Shown: one piece after another, positions 51,156-59,912 of the stretch | How positions within the stretch are numbered: position 1 is the first letter of the stretch | How the letters are laid out: each line of letters begins with the position of its first letter | Notes under the pieces: model-generated | Database searches by the model: none | Seen by the model: only the letters and a program-made list of their open reading frames with translations | Told to the model about the DNA's origin: nothing | Position numbers and translations under genes: made by a program | DNA from: Mucilaginibacter gossypii | Lineage (GTDB): Bacteria > Bacteroidota > Bacteroidia > Sphingobacteriales > Sphingobacteriaceae | NCBI RefSeq assembly: GCF_900100945.1 | Contig: NZ_FNCG01000002.1 | Location: 353,940 to 417,939, forward strand | Direction of reading: 5' to 3' | Length of the DNA: 64,000 nt

Positions 51156-53747
51156 TTAAACTAACGTAACCTGCTTCCACGCTTGCCAAGAACCATATCC
51201 AACCCTTACAAACTCATTCGTTACAGAATCATAAGAGGATAGTGTTTGTTTAACGGTACCAATACTCGATCTATGAGTTATCACCATTCCATTAATCGGC
51301 CACCCATCAGAGGATAAAACAAAATCGGTACATATCCCCGTCGGAAACGCAGATGGCGATTTAGAAAGTGTTATCCCTCCTGGAGTACCGTCATAAACGA
51401 GTGCAGTTGGAACCGGGGATAAAATGTAAAAAGACTGCCAGCCCGATATTGACCATCCTACACGAACGTATAACTTACCGTTGTTAGTTCCATCGAACGA
51501 GGCTAATTCTTGCCTATACATATCATTACTAAGATGATGAGTTATAAGAAATCCGCTAATAGGCCACCCGTTAGACGATTCAACATATTCGTATGTAATA
51601 CCCTTACGATACGCAGATGGTAACGCAGAAAATAAACGTCCTGATTGCCCGGCATCAACAACATCAGGGGCTCTAAAATATTCAGGGAACAAAACATCAA
51701 ATGTCTTATTAGCAATTGCTACATAAAGCGGGTCTTGCGGGTGAACTAATTCGTTTGGTAGTGATATGTTTATGGCTGTTAGGTAATCCTGCCCATGCAC
51801 ACTATCTTGAAAAGTACCGTATATGTCTTGAAAAATACATTGGTACTTTCGCGCCAATGCTCTTAGACCGTTATTAACTAGCTCATTAAAAATCTGCCCT
51901 TGATGTCCATTAACATCGTCTGTCGTCGGATTTTGCGATTGAAGAATAATAGCTAAATGCTGATAATCAAACCCCGTTGTACTCCTGATGGTAGACAGTC
52001 CAGTATCCAAACGCCCTAAAAAAGCAATAGCATTAGCTTCGGGAGTACCTCCAACCCACGAATCATTTATTCCCCAACGTAAAATGTATACGTCAGGATT
52101 TTGGGCTAAATCTGCCGGTAAAGCAGTCGATAGCCAGTAGGCAGTACTTTGCCCTCCTACACCGCTGTTAATATATGTAACGTTATCTATGTGATTATTT
52201 AAAGTAATTTGATTAAGAAGTATATCCGGGTGATAAGTATTTGAGCTTGCACCAGTTCCCGCGGTTGTGCTATCTCCTGAAAGAATTACCTTAACAGCTG
52301 TTTTAGCTAATAGCTTTTTGTGAAATGAAGATAAATACTCCTCACCGAATACTCTTTGGTATTTATCAGCATAGCTATTTATTTGCTGTTTTAGATAGGT
52401 GGTTTGTTTTAAAATTTTAACGTCGCCCTCTATAGTTACCCCCTTTGTATTATCAAAAGCAGTAACCGAGAAATCGCCATTGTCAAATATTCTCTTATTG
52501 GCAGCTAAAGCATTTGCAACCGCCGCCGTATCATCCGTCACACCATCCCCAACAGCTCCATAATCAACCCTGAAAGATTTAATCTGCCCGGATGGTTCAG
52601 ACGAGCCGCCCCCGCCACTACCAGAAGGCGCATTAATCCAATGCAAATCACCATCAGTATTGCTGTTTTTTGCCAGGATCTGCCCACTTGCCCCTCCCGA
52701 AGGAATCTTAAATAAACCGGTAATTTGCGCTTGCAGCTTCCCTAAAGCCTGCAAAATGCTATCGATTGCTGATATTGCCGAGGCACTCCCGAATCCGATA
52801 CCTGTAAGTACAGCGTTTAAAACCCTCGATACCGTGAAATATTTGTTTGTCGCGCCTTCGGGTACAGCATCGGTAGTACCGGGCGACGCGACAATTTGGA
52901 TGTATGCCGATCCGCCCCACCTGTATTCATTGTTGGTATCGGTAGTAATATAGATTTTTCCGGTTTCTCCGATCGCCGGCAGGGATGCATAATTGGCAAT
53001 CTCCAGTACATCATCAACATAGCCGGGGAGTTGGGCTGCCGAAATCTTTCCGCTGCCATCTAAACCCGCATAGCCGTTGGGGGTGTTTTTGTTCGCAGTT
53101 TCTTCAAATTGTACGCCCGAAACTATCAATGAAATTCCGCTGCCCCAGATACCGGCGGTCTTGGGGCCGAAAAAATAATAAGAGGAGGTGTTGATATAAA
53201 AATCACCGTCGGTACCCAGGCTGTTTGCCGGATTGGTTAGCCCGTTTAATATGGTTTTGCCGTTTGTACCATTGGTACCATCCGTTCCGCTTGCCCCTTG
53301 TGGTCCCTGCGGACCTGTTTGCATAGAGAATACCTGGTTCCATGCTCCGGCGGTCTTTTTGTAAAATATACCGCTTACGGTGTTTATAAATGTATCGTCA
53401 TTATTACCGGTTGACGTACTGGGGCTGGTTGTGCCATATAGCACGGTGGTATCGCCGGTGCTTCCGGTGGCTATGGTGTAAACAATTGTCCAAACACCTG
53501 CTATTTTTTGCGCAAAGGAGCCTGCTGCAGTGTTTATAAATACGTCCCCGTCTTTACCACTTGTGTTTTGCGGAAGCACCGGGCCGAAGGTTAGGTTAGC
53601 TCCGGCGTTTAGCCCTGAATTGATAAATTGAAGCAGGGTGGCAAAATCGAATTGATAATCGGCATTGTTGCTGATCAGGATTGATCTGTCTTCGGTATTT
53701 ATAGTTTCTGCTATCGGGAGCTCGCTTATTTTTTTATCGTTCGCCAT
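51156..53747 (-). CDS. Phage tail fibre / receptor-binding protein with SGNH esterase domain
   Basis: A mosaic of 863 residues. The N terminus (MANDKKISELPIAETI) is a tail-attachment start common in Bacteroidota phages. Repeats of the type GDVFINT..G.F..KIAG.W follow (about 60-205), with a collagen-like GPQGPQGASGTDGTNGTNG segment (about 150-170). A pectate-lyase-like start (FRVDYGAVGDGVTDDTAAV, about 395) leads to an SGNH hydrolase domain with LSGDSTTAG, LRWGIND and ELVHPQD (about 485-660). Two C-terminal repeats (SNGWPISGFLITH and SDGWPINGMVITH) close the protein. The esterase probably deacetylates surface polysaccharide. Confidence 0.85.
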   Translation of the reverse strand: MANDKKISELPIAETINTEDRSILISNNADYQFDFATLLQFINSGLNAGANLTFGPVLPQNTSGKDGDVFINTAAGSFAQKIAGVWTIVYTIATGSTGDTTVLYGTTSPSTSTGNNDDTFINTVSGIFYKKTAGAWNQVFSMQTGPQGPQGASGTDGTNGTNGKTILNGLTNPANSLGTDGDFYINTSSYYFFGPKTAGIWGSGISLIVSGVQFEETANKNTPNGYAGLDGSGKISAAQLPGYVDDVLEIANYASLPAIGETGKIYITTDTNNEYRWGGSAYIQIVASPGTTDAVPEGATNKYFTVSRVLNAVLTGIGFGSASAISAIDSILQALGKLQAQITGLFKIPSGGASGQILAKNSNTDGDLHWINAPSGSGGGGSSEPSGQIKSFRVDYGAVGDGVTDDTAAVANALAANKRIFDNGDFSVTAFDNTKGVTIEGDVKILKQTTYLKQQINSYADKYQRVFGEEYLSSFHKKLLAKTAVKVILSGDSTTAGTGASSNTYHPDILLNQITLNNHIDNVTYINSGVGGQSTAYWLSTALPADLAQNPDVYILRWGINDSWVGGTPEANAIAFLGRLDTGLSTIRSTTGFDYQHLAIILQSQNPTTDDVNGHQGQIFNELVNNGLRALARKYQCIFQDIYGTFQDSVHGQDYLTAINISLPNELVHPQDPLYVAIANKTFDVLFPEYFRAPDVVDAGQSGRLFSALPSAYRKGITYEYVESSNGWPISGFLITHHLSNDMYRQELASFDGTNNGKLYVRVGWSISGWQSFYILSPVPTALVYDGTPGGITLSKSPSAFPTGICTDFVLSSDGWPINGMVITHRSSIGTVKQTLSSYDSVTNEFVRVGYGSWQAWKQVTLV

Positions 53748-54361
53748 CAGTTTAAAAATTCGGTTATTGGTAAATTGTAATTGTTAATTGTGCCCGGATA
53801 GTTGAAATCATTTTTGTCGATACCACGGATCCGCGGACCGGACTGGCGGCTGCTTTTATTCTTTTCGTTGTAGCGCCAAAGCGGAAAGTTTTCCTGGTTA
53901 TCTCTTAAAAATTTTTCTATATCATTGGTATAAGCATTGGCTATACTGCGCTGCTGCTGCACCAGTTTTACAATCTCGGGCGATGAAAGGGCATCGCCGT
54001 TATCGTGGCGTTTAATAACTGGTCCAGTTGCAGTGTAGTATATAGCGTCGTTTTCAATAAAGCGGGCAAAGGTGAAATAAACCAGGGCGGGAGCGAGGCC
54101 TTCGTATAATACGATGCGGCCATACTCGTCAAGATATTCGCTGCCGTTTAACAGATCTTTATAAGCCTGCGGCGCATCATCTTTTATAGTGCCGTCATCA
54201 TTGCAATAGGTTATTAGCTGGTAGTACAAAGCATATCCTAAAAATGGTTTTAGGTCGAGCTCCTGGGCCTTTTTGATAAATACTTTGAGCCGTTCGGGTT
54301 TAATGTTTACGTTAATATCTTCATATTGTTGAAATATGGTTTGATTAATTAAATAGATCAT
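53747..54361 (-). CDS. Phage head-tail connector-like protein (DUF6712-like)
   Basis: 204 residues, starting MIYLINQTIFQQYEDINVN. The helical pattern with LDLKPFLGYALYYQLITY and YEGLAPALVYFTFARFIEN resembles the DUF6712-type proteins of Bacteroidota prophages, thought to be head-completion or adaptor proteins. Its stop codon overlaps the tail-fibre start by one base, so the two are co-transcribed. The assignment rests on memory of the family and on position after the portal. Confidence 0.6.
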   Translation of the reverse strand: MIYLINQTIFQQYEDINVNIKPERLKVFIKKAQELDLKPFLGYALYYQLITYCNDDGTIKDDAPQAYKDLLNGSEYLDEYGRIVLYEGLAPALVYFTFARFIENDAIYYTATGPVIKRHDNGDALSSPEIVKLVQQQRSIANAYTNDIEKFLRDNQENFPLWRYNEKNKSSRQSGPRIRGIDKNDFNYPGTINNYNLPITEFLN

Positions 54362-54428
54362 GGCATGGCCTCCTAACTCCTGTTAAGGGATTTGAAAATG
54401 TTATTTACGATTGTGTTGATTGACCTGG

Positions 54429-54511
54429 AAGTCGAAAGTCTTAAGTCTAAGGCCTTGAGTCAGTATTTCTTTATACTTAGAACTTACAATTAAAGACTTA
54501 TGACTTAAATC
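54429..54511. repeat. AAGTC-word repeat in the connector/portal gap
   Basis: The gap contains degenerate repeats of AAGTC (GTCGAAAGTCTTAAGTCTAAGG) on one side and their complement (AAGACTTATGACTTAAA) on the other, so it can fold back on itself. It is one of five similar gaps in this prophage, each with a different word. Confidence 0.55.
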
Positions 54512-55793
54512 ACGGACACATAGCTTCAGCTTCTGCTTGTTTAAAACCATAAGCGTATATCAAAGCGGCTATTTTGCTTTTTTGAGGAATGGCCGATTGC
54601 AGGAGCCCGTTGATGGCGTTTCCGGCCTTGATACCCGGGCTATCATCGGCTGCTATCGCTGTTACGGGTACGATGTTCCAGTTATTACCGGGATTTATAT
54701 TTCTGTAAAAACGATTGAAAATTTCAGCTAAAGTTTCTGACAGGTCAAGCCTGTCGGCCGCGGTATTGTCATTGAACTCAAGAATAGCCTGCTTCTTTTC
54801 GCTGCCGTTGCTTAACCCTGATGATTTTTCGGCGTTAATCAATTCTTTTGGCACCGAAAAGCCTTTAATGATGCGGGCTTCGACAGATCGTTCCGTCGTT
54901 TCAAACAGCTTATCGTTATTCTGAATAGGGTAGGCTTTGAATTCCGGTTTTGAGTTTTCATCTTCATATTCAATTACGATGATCTTTTGCGCGCTTTTCG
55001 CACCCTGAAATGCGCCGAGGTCTTTTTCAAGCTGCGATGGGATATTGGCCGCTGAGTACTCATCGGCATCAGGCCTGGTGTTTTCGGCCTCCTCGCGGCG
55101 CGACTGCATAAAAAGCATGGTTGATGGCAGAAACCCGGTGGTTACCTCCCTGTTGTTGAAAATCTTGATCCCGGCCTCGGTTTCAAAATCCTCCCATACC
55201 GAATCTGCTTCAATTAACGGGTAATCATCAACTTCCGGATTAAAATAAAACAACTGTCCTTTGTAATGTTCCCATCCGCCGGCCCGGGATACCTGTTCCC
55301 GGATCACCTGCGGATCAGGATTATACCTGTCTAAAAAAGTGATCTTGCTGCGCATGATGTTTTTCCAGGTTTTGCGGCCCCAATCCGAGTATAGCGCGTA
55401 TTTATCGGCTGTTTCCGGGGCATCAGTATCACCCATGCGGATATCTTCGAACTTCACATAGCTTACTGATACAATCTTAAAATCAGCATTGTAATTTAGG
55501 TGAATGCCGAAACCAGTGAAAAGTGCTTTGTCGGTAGCCAATGCCTTTAATAGTTTGGCAAGGGTCAAGCCTTTAGAGTTAATTACCTGTTTGCCGAGGT
55601 CCCTTTGTTCAAACCCGTTACCGGCAATGAATTTTGTTCGTTTGTTCCAGCAGTCTTTTGCTGTAGGTGATCCGGCTACCAACTCGAGCATGCGCTGCGG
55701 ATAAGCATTATCCAGGTCATAATTAAGAATACCATAGGTTTGGTTTGGCCTTACCAGTATTCGCCGTTCAATTTGCGGAAGGTAGGTTTTCAT
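54510..55793 (-). CDS. Phage portal-like protein
   Basis: 427 residues with the character of a Bacteroidota phage portal protein. It opens with a contact region (MKTYLPQIERRILVRPNQTYGILNYDLDNAYPQRMLELV), has a central part with FTGFGIHLNYNADFKIVSVSYVKFEDIRMG and a C-terminal helical part ending at a helix with NRFYRNINPGNNWNIVP. It lacks a signal or membrane segment. The portal ring would sit at a capsid vertex and lead DNA into the head. No terminase gene is visible in the window. An 82-residue gene overlaps its start by 4 bp. Confidence 0.75.
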   Translation of the reverse strand: MKTYLPQIERRILVRPNQTYGILNYDLDNAYPQRMLELVAGSPTAKDCWNKRTKFIAGNGFEQRDLGKQVINSKGLTLAKLLKALATDKALFTGFGIHLNYNADFKIVSVSYVKFEDIRMGDTDAPETADKYALYSDWGRKTWKNIMRSKITFLDRYNPDPQVIREQVSRAGGWEHYKGQLFYFNPEVDDYPLIEADSVWEDFETEAGIKIFNNREVTTGFLPSTMLFMQSRREEAENTRPDADEYSAANIPSQLEKDLGAFQGAKSAQKIIVIEYEDENSKPEFKAYPIQNNDKLFETTERSVEARIIKGFSVPKELINAEKSSGLSNGSEKKQAILEFNDNTAADRLDLSETLAEIFNRFYRNINPGNNWNIVPVTAIAADDSPGIKAGNAINGLLQSAIPQKSKIAALIYAYGFKQAEAEAMCP

Positions 55794-56038
55794 TTTGAAC
55801 CTCCTTTGTTTGAATCTTTATTAGCCATTGATTTGCGCCTATTCTTAGATTGGATTATAACTCCCCCTTCAGGGTGACGGGGGGCAAACAGCGCTTCTAT
55901 ATGTGGATATCGTTGTAAGTACCATTCTGCTTCTTCATCGCTCAGGTTTTCATTGCAATGTATTGCTGCCGAACCAGGTGCAAATTGATGAAAGCCGGGT
56001 TTAAGCATGTATTTCTTTGTTATTGCGTCATCAGTCAT
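55790..56038 (-). CDS. Small phage protein, coupled to portal
   Basis: 82 residues (MTDDAITKKYMLKPGFHQFAPGSAAIHCNENLSDEEAEWYLQRYPH, then a basic tail). Its stop overlaps the portal start (ATGA). The first half forms a short beta motif and a helix beginning LSDEEAEWYLQRYP, as in small head-assembly proteins of Bacteroidota phages. The function is unknown. Confidence 0.6.
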   Translation of the reverse strand: MTDDAITKKYMLKPGFHQFAPGSAAIHCNENLSDEEAEWYLQRYPHIEALFAPRHPEGGVIIQSKNRRKSMANKDSNKGGSK

Positions 56039-56040
56039 TT

Positions 56041-56111
56041 GGTCATTAGTTTTAGGTTATAGAAAAAGGATCTTTTAATGGTCATTAGCCATTATACAAT
56101 GACTAATGACC
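56041..56111. repeat. GGTCATTAG-word repeat with a 14-bp hairpin
   Basis: GGTCATTAG at 56041-56049 is repeated in GGTCATTAGCCATT (56080-56093), which faces AATGACTAATGACC (56098-56111). The stem of 14 bp has one mismatch and a four-base loop. Confidence 0.6.
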
Positions 56112-56125
56112 TCATGACACAATGA

Positions 56126-56713
56126 TTATGCTGTAACCAGCGCCTCGATAGCTGATAAAGTGCTGGCATAAGTGGCGTTACCAGTGCCGGGAGCAATAGA
56201 TACCGCGCGGGGAGGGTAGGGCTCTTTCATTTTATCAGGATTGGTAAGCTTCAGTTTGTAACCACCGTCAAGTGATTCATCTGCGGCATTACGTTCGGCA
56301 TCGGTTAGGATCAATCCGTTTACCGCGCCAAAAAGTTCAATAGCCGAATCGCTTGATTTATAGTTATTAACCGCTATGGCGCGTACGCGGCCATATCCCA
56401 TGGCCATAAGCTGGCCTTTGATATCAACAGATAAACCTGCTATGTTGAAATCTATCTCTTCGGTATAACGCGGGCCTACCTGTGTTTTTGTTTGTTTAGA
56501 AGTAGTATTGAAACTGTTATTTGTTCCTTCAAATTTGTAAACTTTGGCATTGCTCACAGCGGTTAATCCTTTAACAATAAGCGGGTTGCTGGTGTCGTAA
56601 GTGAGCACAATATCATCCGCATTAAAGATATAGATCACATCCTCAATACCCGAGGTAATAGGTTCATCCGTACCCAGGCTAAAACCTGCGTTTATTTTAT
56701 TATAAATTGACAT
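56126..56713 (-). CDS. Phage tail-tube-like structural protein
   Basis: 195 residues, beta-rich, opening MSIYNKINAGFSLGTDEPITSGIEDVIYIFNADDI. A stretch QVGPRYTEEIDFNIAGLSVDIKGQLMAMGYGRVRAIAVNN resembles tail-tube or neck structural proteins of siphophage-like elements. It lies between the capsid and the portal-coupled small gene. The role is inferred from size and context; a capsid-decoration function is possible. Confidence 0.5.
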   Translation of the reverse strand: MSIYNKINAGFSLGTDEPITSGIEDVIYIFNADDIVLTYDTSNPLIVKGLTAVSNAKVYKFEGTNNSFNTTSKQTKTQVGPRYTEEIDFNIAGLSVDIKGQLMAMGYGRVRAIAVNNYKSSDSAIELFGAVNGLILTDAERNAADESLDGGYKLKLTNPDKMKEPYPPRAVSIAPGTGNATYASTLSAIEALVTA

Positions 56714-56748
56714 GTTATTATTGGTTGATTAAGTTAATGGTTGATTAA

Positions 56749-56814
56749 GTTGATTGGGTTAGTTAAGGATAGGGTAAAGAGTCAATAACCACTCACCTAA
56801 CCAACCCAATCAAC
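56749..56814. repeat. GTTGATTGGGTTAGTTAG inverted repeat
   Basis: An arm of 20 bases (56749-56768) faces a 19-base arm (56796-56814) with one mismatch and one bulge. Further GGTTGATTAAGTT words precede it (56722-56750). It fills most of the capsid/tail-tube gap. Confidence 0.6.
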
Positions 56815-56820
56815 AATTCA

Positions 56821-57309
56821 CTAAGCAGAGAGGTAGAACAGTTCGTTGGCAAATTTGAAATTTACGGCCGCTTTCATACGGGCTTTCATGCGTACCACGT
56901 TATCGTTGGTGTAAGGCTTCAGGTAAACGGTTGATAGCTCAGAAGCATCACCTAACAGGTCGACACCAAGGAACAGGTTTGACGACCTTGCACCTAAAAT
57001 GGTATTAGCCTGCCAGTGGTTCATGATCTGGAGCGGAATACCCAGGTAGTCCATCTTTTTCATATCGGTAAAAGCGTTGATAACGTTTAATGCCTTGTTT
57101 GCCTGCGCCTGGGCATACGCATAACCCACATGTAAAGGAATCTGTAAGTTAAAATCTTCCTGTATCCTATCGGCAGGGTCAAGCTGGGCGTAAACGCTGC
57201 CCAGCACCTGCAATACATTGCTTACGTTAATGTAGTTTACTATAGCCGCGGTAGCTGTGCCGCTAAAAGTTGCGGGCTTACGGCTGTTAACTTCGTTGTA
57301 GTTACGCAC
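56821..57309 (-). CDS. Major capsid protein, C-terminal part (frameshifted from N-terminal part)
   Basis: 162 residues from a GTG, but the open frame reaches further upstream to about 57441 and joins the preceding fragment by a -1 shift. Read through the shift, the sequence is ...ADTSTL-ADGDVVTITAVTGTSKD... then VQGQSYFIQVASATSFKLVRNYNEVNSRKP, a natural continuation. The fragment contains LQVLGSVYAQLDPADRIQEDFNLQIPLHVGYAYAQAQ and a C-terminal beta end. The pieces together would be about 403 residues, a usual major capsid length, which suggests the gene is broken or the assembly has a one-base error. Confidence 0.65.
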   Translation of the reverse strand: MRNYNEVNSRKPATFSGTATAAIVNYINVSNVLQVLGSVYAQLDPADRIQEDFNLQIPLHVGYAYAQAQANKALNVINAFTDMKKMDYLGIPLQIMNHWQANTILGARSSNLFLGVDLLGDASELSTVYLKPYTNDNVVRMKARMKAAVNFKFANELFYLSA

Positions 57310-57407
57310 CAGCTTAAACGAGGTGGCGCTCGCTACCTGAATAAAGTAAGATTGGCCCTGAACAGCTATGCCTGGCGCGCCATTGGTAGTATCCTTGCTG
57401 GTGCCGG

Positions 57408-58031
57408 TTACCGCGGTGATTGTAACAACATCGCCATCAGCGAGAGGGTTGAGGTATCGGCCACGGTTACAATGCCGTTTGCATCAATTGCGGTAGCTGC
57501 CAATGAGGTGGCGGGTTTGCTTAACCCTACTTTGTAAACGCCTGAAGCCGCAGCTATTGATAGGAGCAGGCCGGGGAAGTCGGCTGTAAAGGCAGCTTCC
57601 TTAGTGGCGCTTTTGCCAAGCCAGTACAAGCGTTCGTTAGCAATCTGGATTTTTGTTAAATAACGCTGTACCATAAAGTCCGACAGGTCAACCACACCTT
57701 CGTAATCCATAAAGGCACCTGGTTTAAGCGACTGGGCTTCCCAGCTTTGCGCAAGTTTATCCCATTGCTCCTGTTTCATGAATTCGTAAACCACAGGGTC
57801 AAGATAGCTTTCCGTTTGGTGGGCGGTTGTGCCCTGATCGGTAAAGATGCCCGATGGGTTTTGCAATACAACGTCGTCATCAACATCAAGGATCACCTTG
57901 CGGGCTTTTACGTCGTTGATTACTGTGAGCAGGCCACGCTTAACCGAATCAGCTTCCAGTAATGTGCTTGCCATAAATCCTGCCAGCGCTTCGCCGGCGT
58001 AGGTGTTGTTTGTAAATGTAAATTGAGCCAT
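57408..58031 (-). CDS. Major capsid protein, N-terminal part (frameshifted)
   Basis: 207 residues opening MAQFTFTNNTYAGEALAGFMASTLLEADSVKRGLLTVI. It lies directly downstream of the ClpP-like maturation protease, the classical site for the capsid gene. The last 13 residues (SLMAMLLQSPR region) are out of family character and encoded after the shift at about 57441-57448, where CTCTCGCT would restore the frame by one added base. Substantial helix and beta content (DVDDDVVLQNPSGIFTDQG, MVQRYLTKIQIANERLYWLG) fits a HK97-type or related capsid. Confidence 0.65.
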   Translation of the reverse strand: MAQFTFTNNTYAGEALAGFMASTLLEADSVKRGLLTVINDVKARKVILDVDDDVVLQNPSGIFTDQGTTAHQTESYLDPVVYEFMKQEQWDKLAQSWEAQSLKPGAFMDYEGVVDLSDFMVQRYLTKIQIANERLYWLGKSATKEAAFTADFPGLLLSIAAASGVYKVGLSKPATSLAATAIDANGIVTVADTSTLSLMAMLLQSPR

Positions 58032-58144
58032 AAAGTTTAGCTCCCCGGCCCCCTAAAGGGGGAGCTTTTGATTGTTTTAACGTATAGGGATAGTGAGAAA
58101 GAGTTAATTAGATATGATAAGGTTTAGATGGTATGTTGATTTGT

Positions 58145-59347
58145 TTAGGAAGCGATAGCTTTTTTTACAGCGTTTTTCGCGATTTCGGTTTGTGGGGCAA
58201 AGAATGGAGCAGGCTCTGAATGGGTTTTATTGCTGCGCTTTGAACTTTCAGGTATAAAGGTTGATTTGATTTCGTTCTTTACTTCAGTACGTGTTTTTTG
58301 CAGGCGGTTGTTGGCTTCCTCAAGCGCGCTACGAGCTTCTGTCAACAGTGCGTTTTGTGCATGCAGGCGGGCTTTTAACTGCTGCATACGGTTTTGTACA
58401 TCAGCAGTTTTTTTTGTCGATTTAAATTTACTTTCCGGCAGGTTGTCGTCTTCATCCTCTGCTTCCGGTGCTGTTTCAGGGTCAGCAGGTGTTACCGTTT
58501 GAATCTTTCCGTGTTTAACGTCCAGTTGTTTGCCATCGGCGCAGGTATAAGTATCGCTTATGGCGGGCGTAGTCATGTCTTCGTCCTGGTAAACTTCGGC
58601 ACCTTCTTCAATTTGGTCTGCGTGGTGCAGCGTTCCCTTATCGGTGATGGTTTGCTTGTTTACCACTTTTTTGAAAAAATTCATGATCTTGTTTAATACC
58701 GACGTGGTTTTCTCAATGAGTTCTTTGTTTTCGATGTTCATGCTGTTGTTATTTATGTTTAAGAGTTTGTTGATGCATCGCTGGTAAACTGCTGGGGCAG
58801 CGTTTGTATAGTTTTTAATAAGCGCGCTGTTAGTGATCTCTGTTTGATAATCTTCTATTTGATCGATAAAGCCGAGATCAAGGGCCTGATCGGCAGTCAT
58901 CCAGGTGACGGAGTTGATCAAGCTGTTTACGGTAACTCCGTCTAACCCGGATTTGTCCATGTAGATCTGTGCCAGGCGCTCCTGAACTACATTTAACATT
59001 TGTACATCTTTTAAGAGTTCATCGGCGTTGCCGCCTGTGCCAACCATAGGTTTGTGAATCATAAGCAATGCGTATTTGCTCATGATCACTTTTCTGCCGC
59101 CCATTGCAACAACTGAAGCTGCCGAGGCAGCCAGCGCGTCGATATAGGTAGTAATTTTACCGGGATACTTTTTAAGCAGATCATAAATAGCGATGGCATC
59201 AAATGCACTGCCGCCTACCGAACTGATGTGTACTTCAACGTCATCGCCCGCTGCCGCCTCAAGTTGGGTTTGTATGTAAACTGATGATAAATTACCCGAA
59301 CCAATGCAGTCGGTTTCGGTATCGTATAAATAAATTTTGTAGCTCAT
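58145..59347 (-). CDS. ClpP-like phage prohead protease with scaffold-like C-terminus
   Basis: 400 residues. The first 190 are a ClpP/S14-type serine protease, with ISSVGGSAFDAIAIYDLL, the nucleophile in ALAASAAS (Ser75), His98 (LMIHKP) and TADQALDLGFIDQI. In phages such enzymes cleave the capsid scaffold. The rest (about 195-400) is charged, includes a coiled coil (MQQLKARLHAQNALLTEARSALEEANNRLQKTRTE, about 318-355), and probably acts as the internal scaffold. This combination with a capsid gene immediately downstream is common in Bacteroidota prophages. Confidence 0.85.
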   Translation of the reverse strand: MSYKIYLYDTETDCIGSGNLSSVYIQTQLEAAAGDDVEVHISSVGGSAFDAIAIYDLLKKYPGKITTYIDALAASAASVVAMGGRKVIMSKYALLMIHKPMVGTGGNADELLKDVQMLNVVQERLAQIYMDKSGLDGVTVNSLINSVTWMTADQALDLGFIDQIEDYQTEITNSALIKNYTNAAPAVYQRCINKLLNINNNSMNIENKELIEKTTSVLNKIMNFFKKVVNKQTITDKGTLHHADQIEEGAEVYQDEDMTTPAISDTYTCADGKQLDVKHGKIQTVTPADPETAPEAEDEDDNLPESKFKSTKKTADVQNRMQQLKARLHAQNALLTEARSALEEANNRLQKTRTEVKNEIKSTFIPESSKRSNKTHSEPAPFFAPQTEIAKNAVKKAIAS

Positions 59348-59498
59348 ATTGGTATTGTTTTTGTCTGAAAGTCGGGAAGTCAGAAAGTCCTGAAGATGGA
59401 CTGGGGATTGTTAATTAGCTTGTAATAGCGGCCGTTTTTTTTACGTCTTATAATGCCGGCTGGCATGTATCAAAGGTCGTTGTTATTTTTTGTTTGGA

Positions 59499-59519
59499 TG
59501 GTGACAGTGTTTTGTCAGT
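59499..59519. promoter_or_regulatory. Operator-like repeat, copy 1
   Basis: One of two exact 21-bp copies (the other at 59639-59659) with the dyad TGACA/TGTCA spaced by six bases, a likely repressor or activator site. Confidence 0.5.
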
Positions 59520-59638
59520 TGTTTATCTGACCCCGAATTTTTTGAATGAATTGAATTTGCTTCGGCTGATTCTGGCTATGGGCTATTTTTTGTTTAGCTG
59601 ATTGATATAACAAATGTCGATACAAATTTCTTTTAATC

Positions 59639-59659
59639 TGGTGACAGTGTTTTGTCAGT
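59639..59659. promoter_or_regulatory. Operator-like repeat, copy 2
   Basis: An exact copy of 59499-59519, 140 bp away and ending 10 bp from the stop of the 79-residue gene. Confidence 0.5.
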
Positions 59660-59669
59660 GGAAGAATTT

Positions 59670-59909
59670 TTAAGCTGCTTTTTCAGAAAAACAGTTGAGT
59701 GCACGCCAAATAGTGCGTTCGTCCTTATTAAACTTGATTTCTGCCTCAAGCACAGCCTGATTTTTATTAATACCACGGGTTTGCTGCTGGGCGTTCACCC
59801 ATAAATAAATTTCGCGGTACACAAATACTTTAGTGGTTATAAAGCCTGCTTTATACATGGCCGAGAAAATGCCTTCATCAAACAGGGTGTTTGCGATTTG
59901 AATATCCAT
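59670..59909 (-). CDS. Small putative DNA-binding phage protein
   Basis: 79 residues (MDIQIANTLFDEGIFSAMYKAGFITTKVFVYREIYLWV). The C-terminal half (NKNQAVLEAEIKFNKDERTIWRALNCF) has the look of a helix-turn-helix with an Arg-rich recognition helix. It may recognise the operator-like repeats beside it, but this is a guess. No family is recognised. Confidence 0.5.
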   Translation of the reverse strand: MDIQIANTLFDEGIFSAMYKAGFITTKVFVYREIYLWVNAQQQTRGINKNQAVLEAEIKFNKDERTIWRALNCFSEKAA

Positions 59910-59912
59910 AGA

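Larger units (their letters stand above)
59348..59669. other. Gene-free gap of 322 bp upstream of the phage head genes
   Basis: Starts with AAAGTC-word repeats (59363-59395). It carries two identical 21-bp sequences (59499-59519 and 59639-59659), each with TGACA-N6-TGTCA. No credible gene is seen. It lies upstream of the protease/capsid genes on the minus strand, so promoter and operator functions are likely. Confidence 0.55.
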
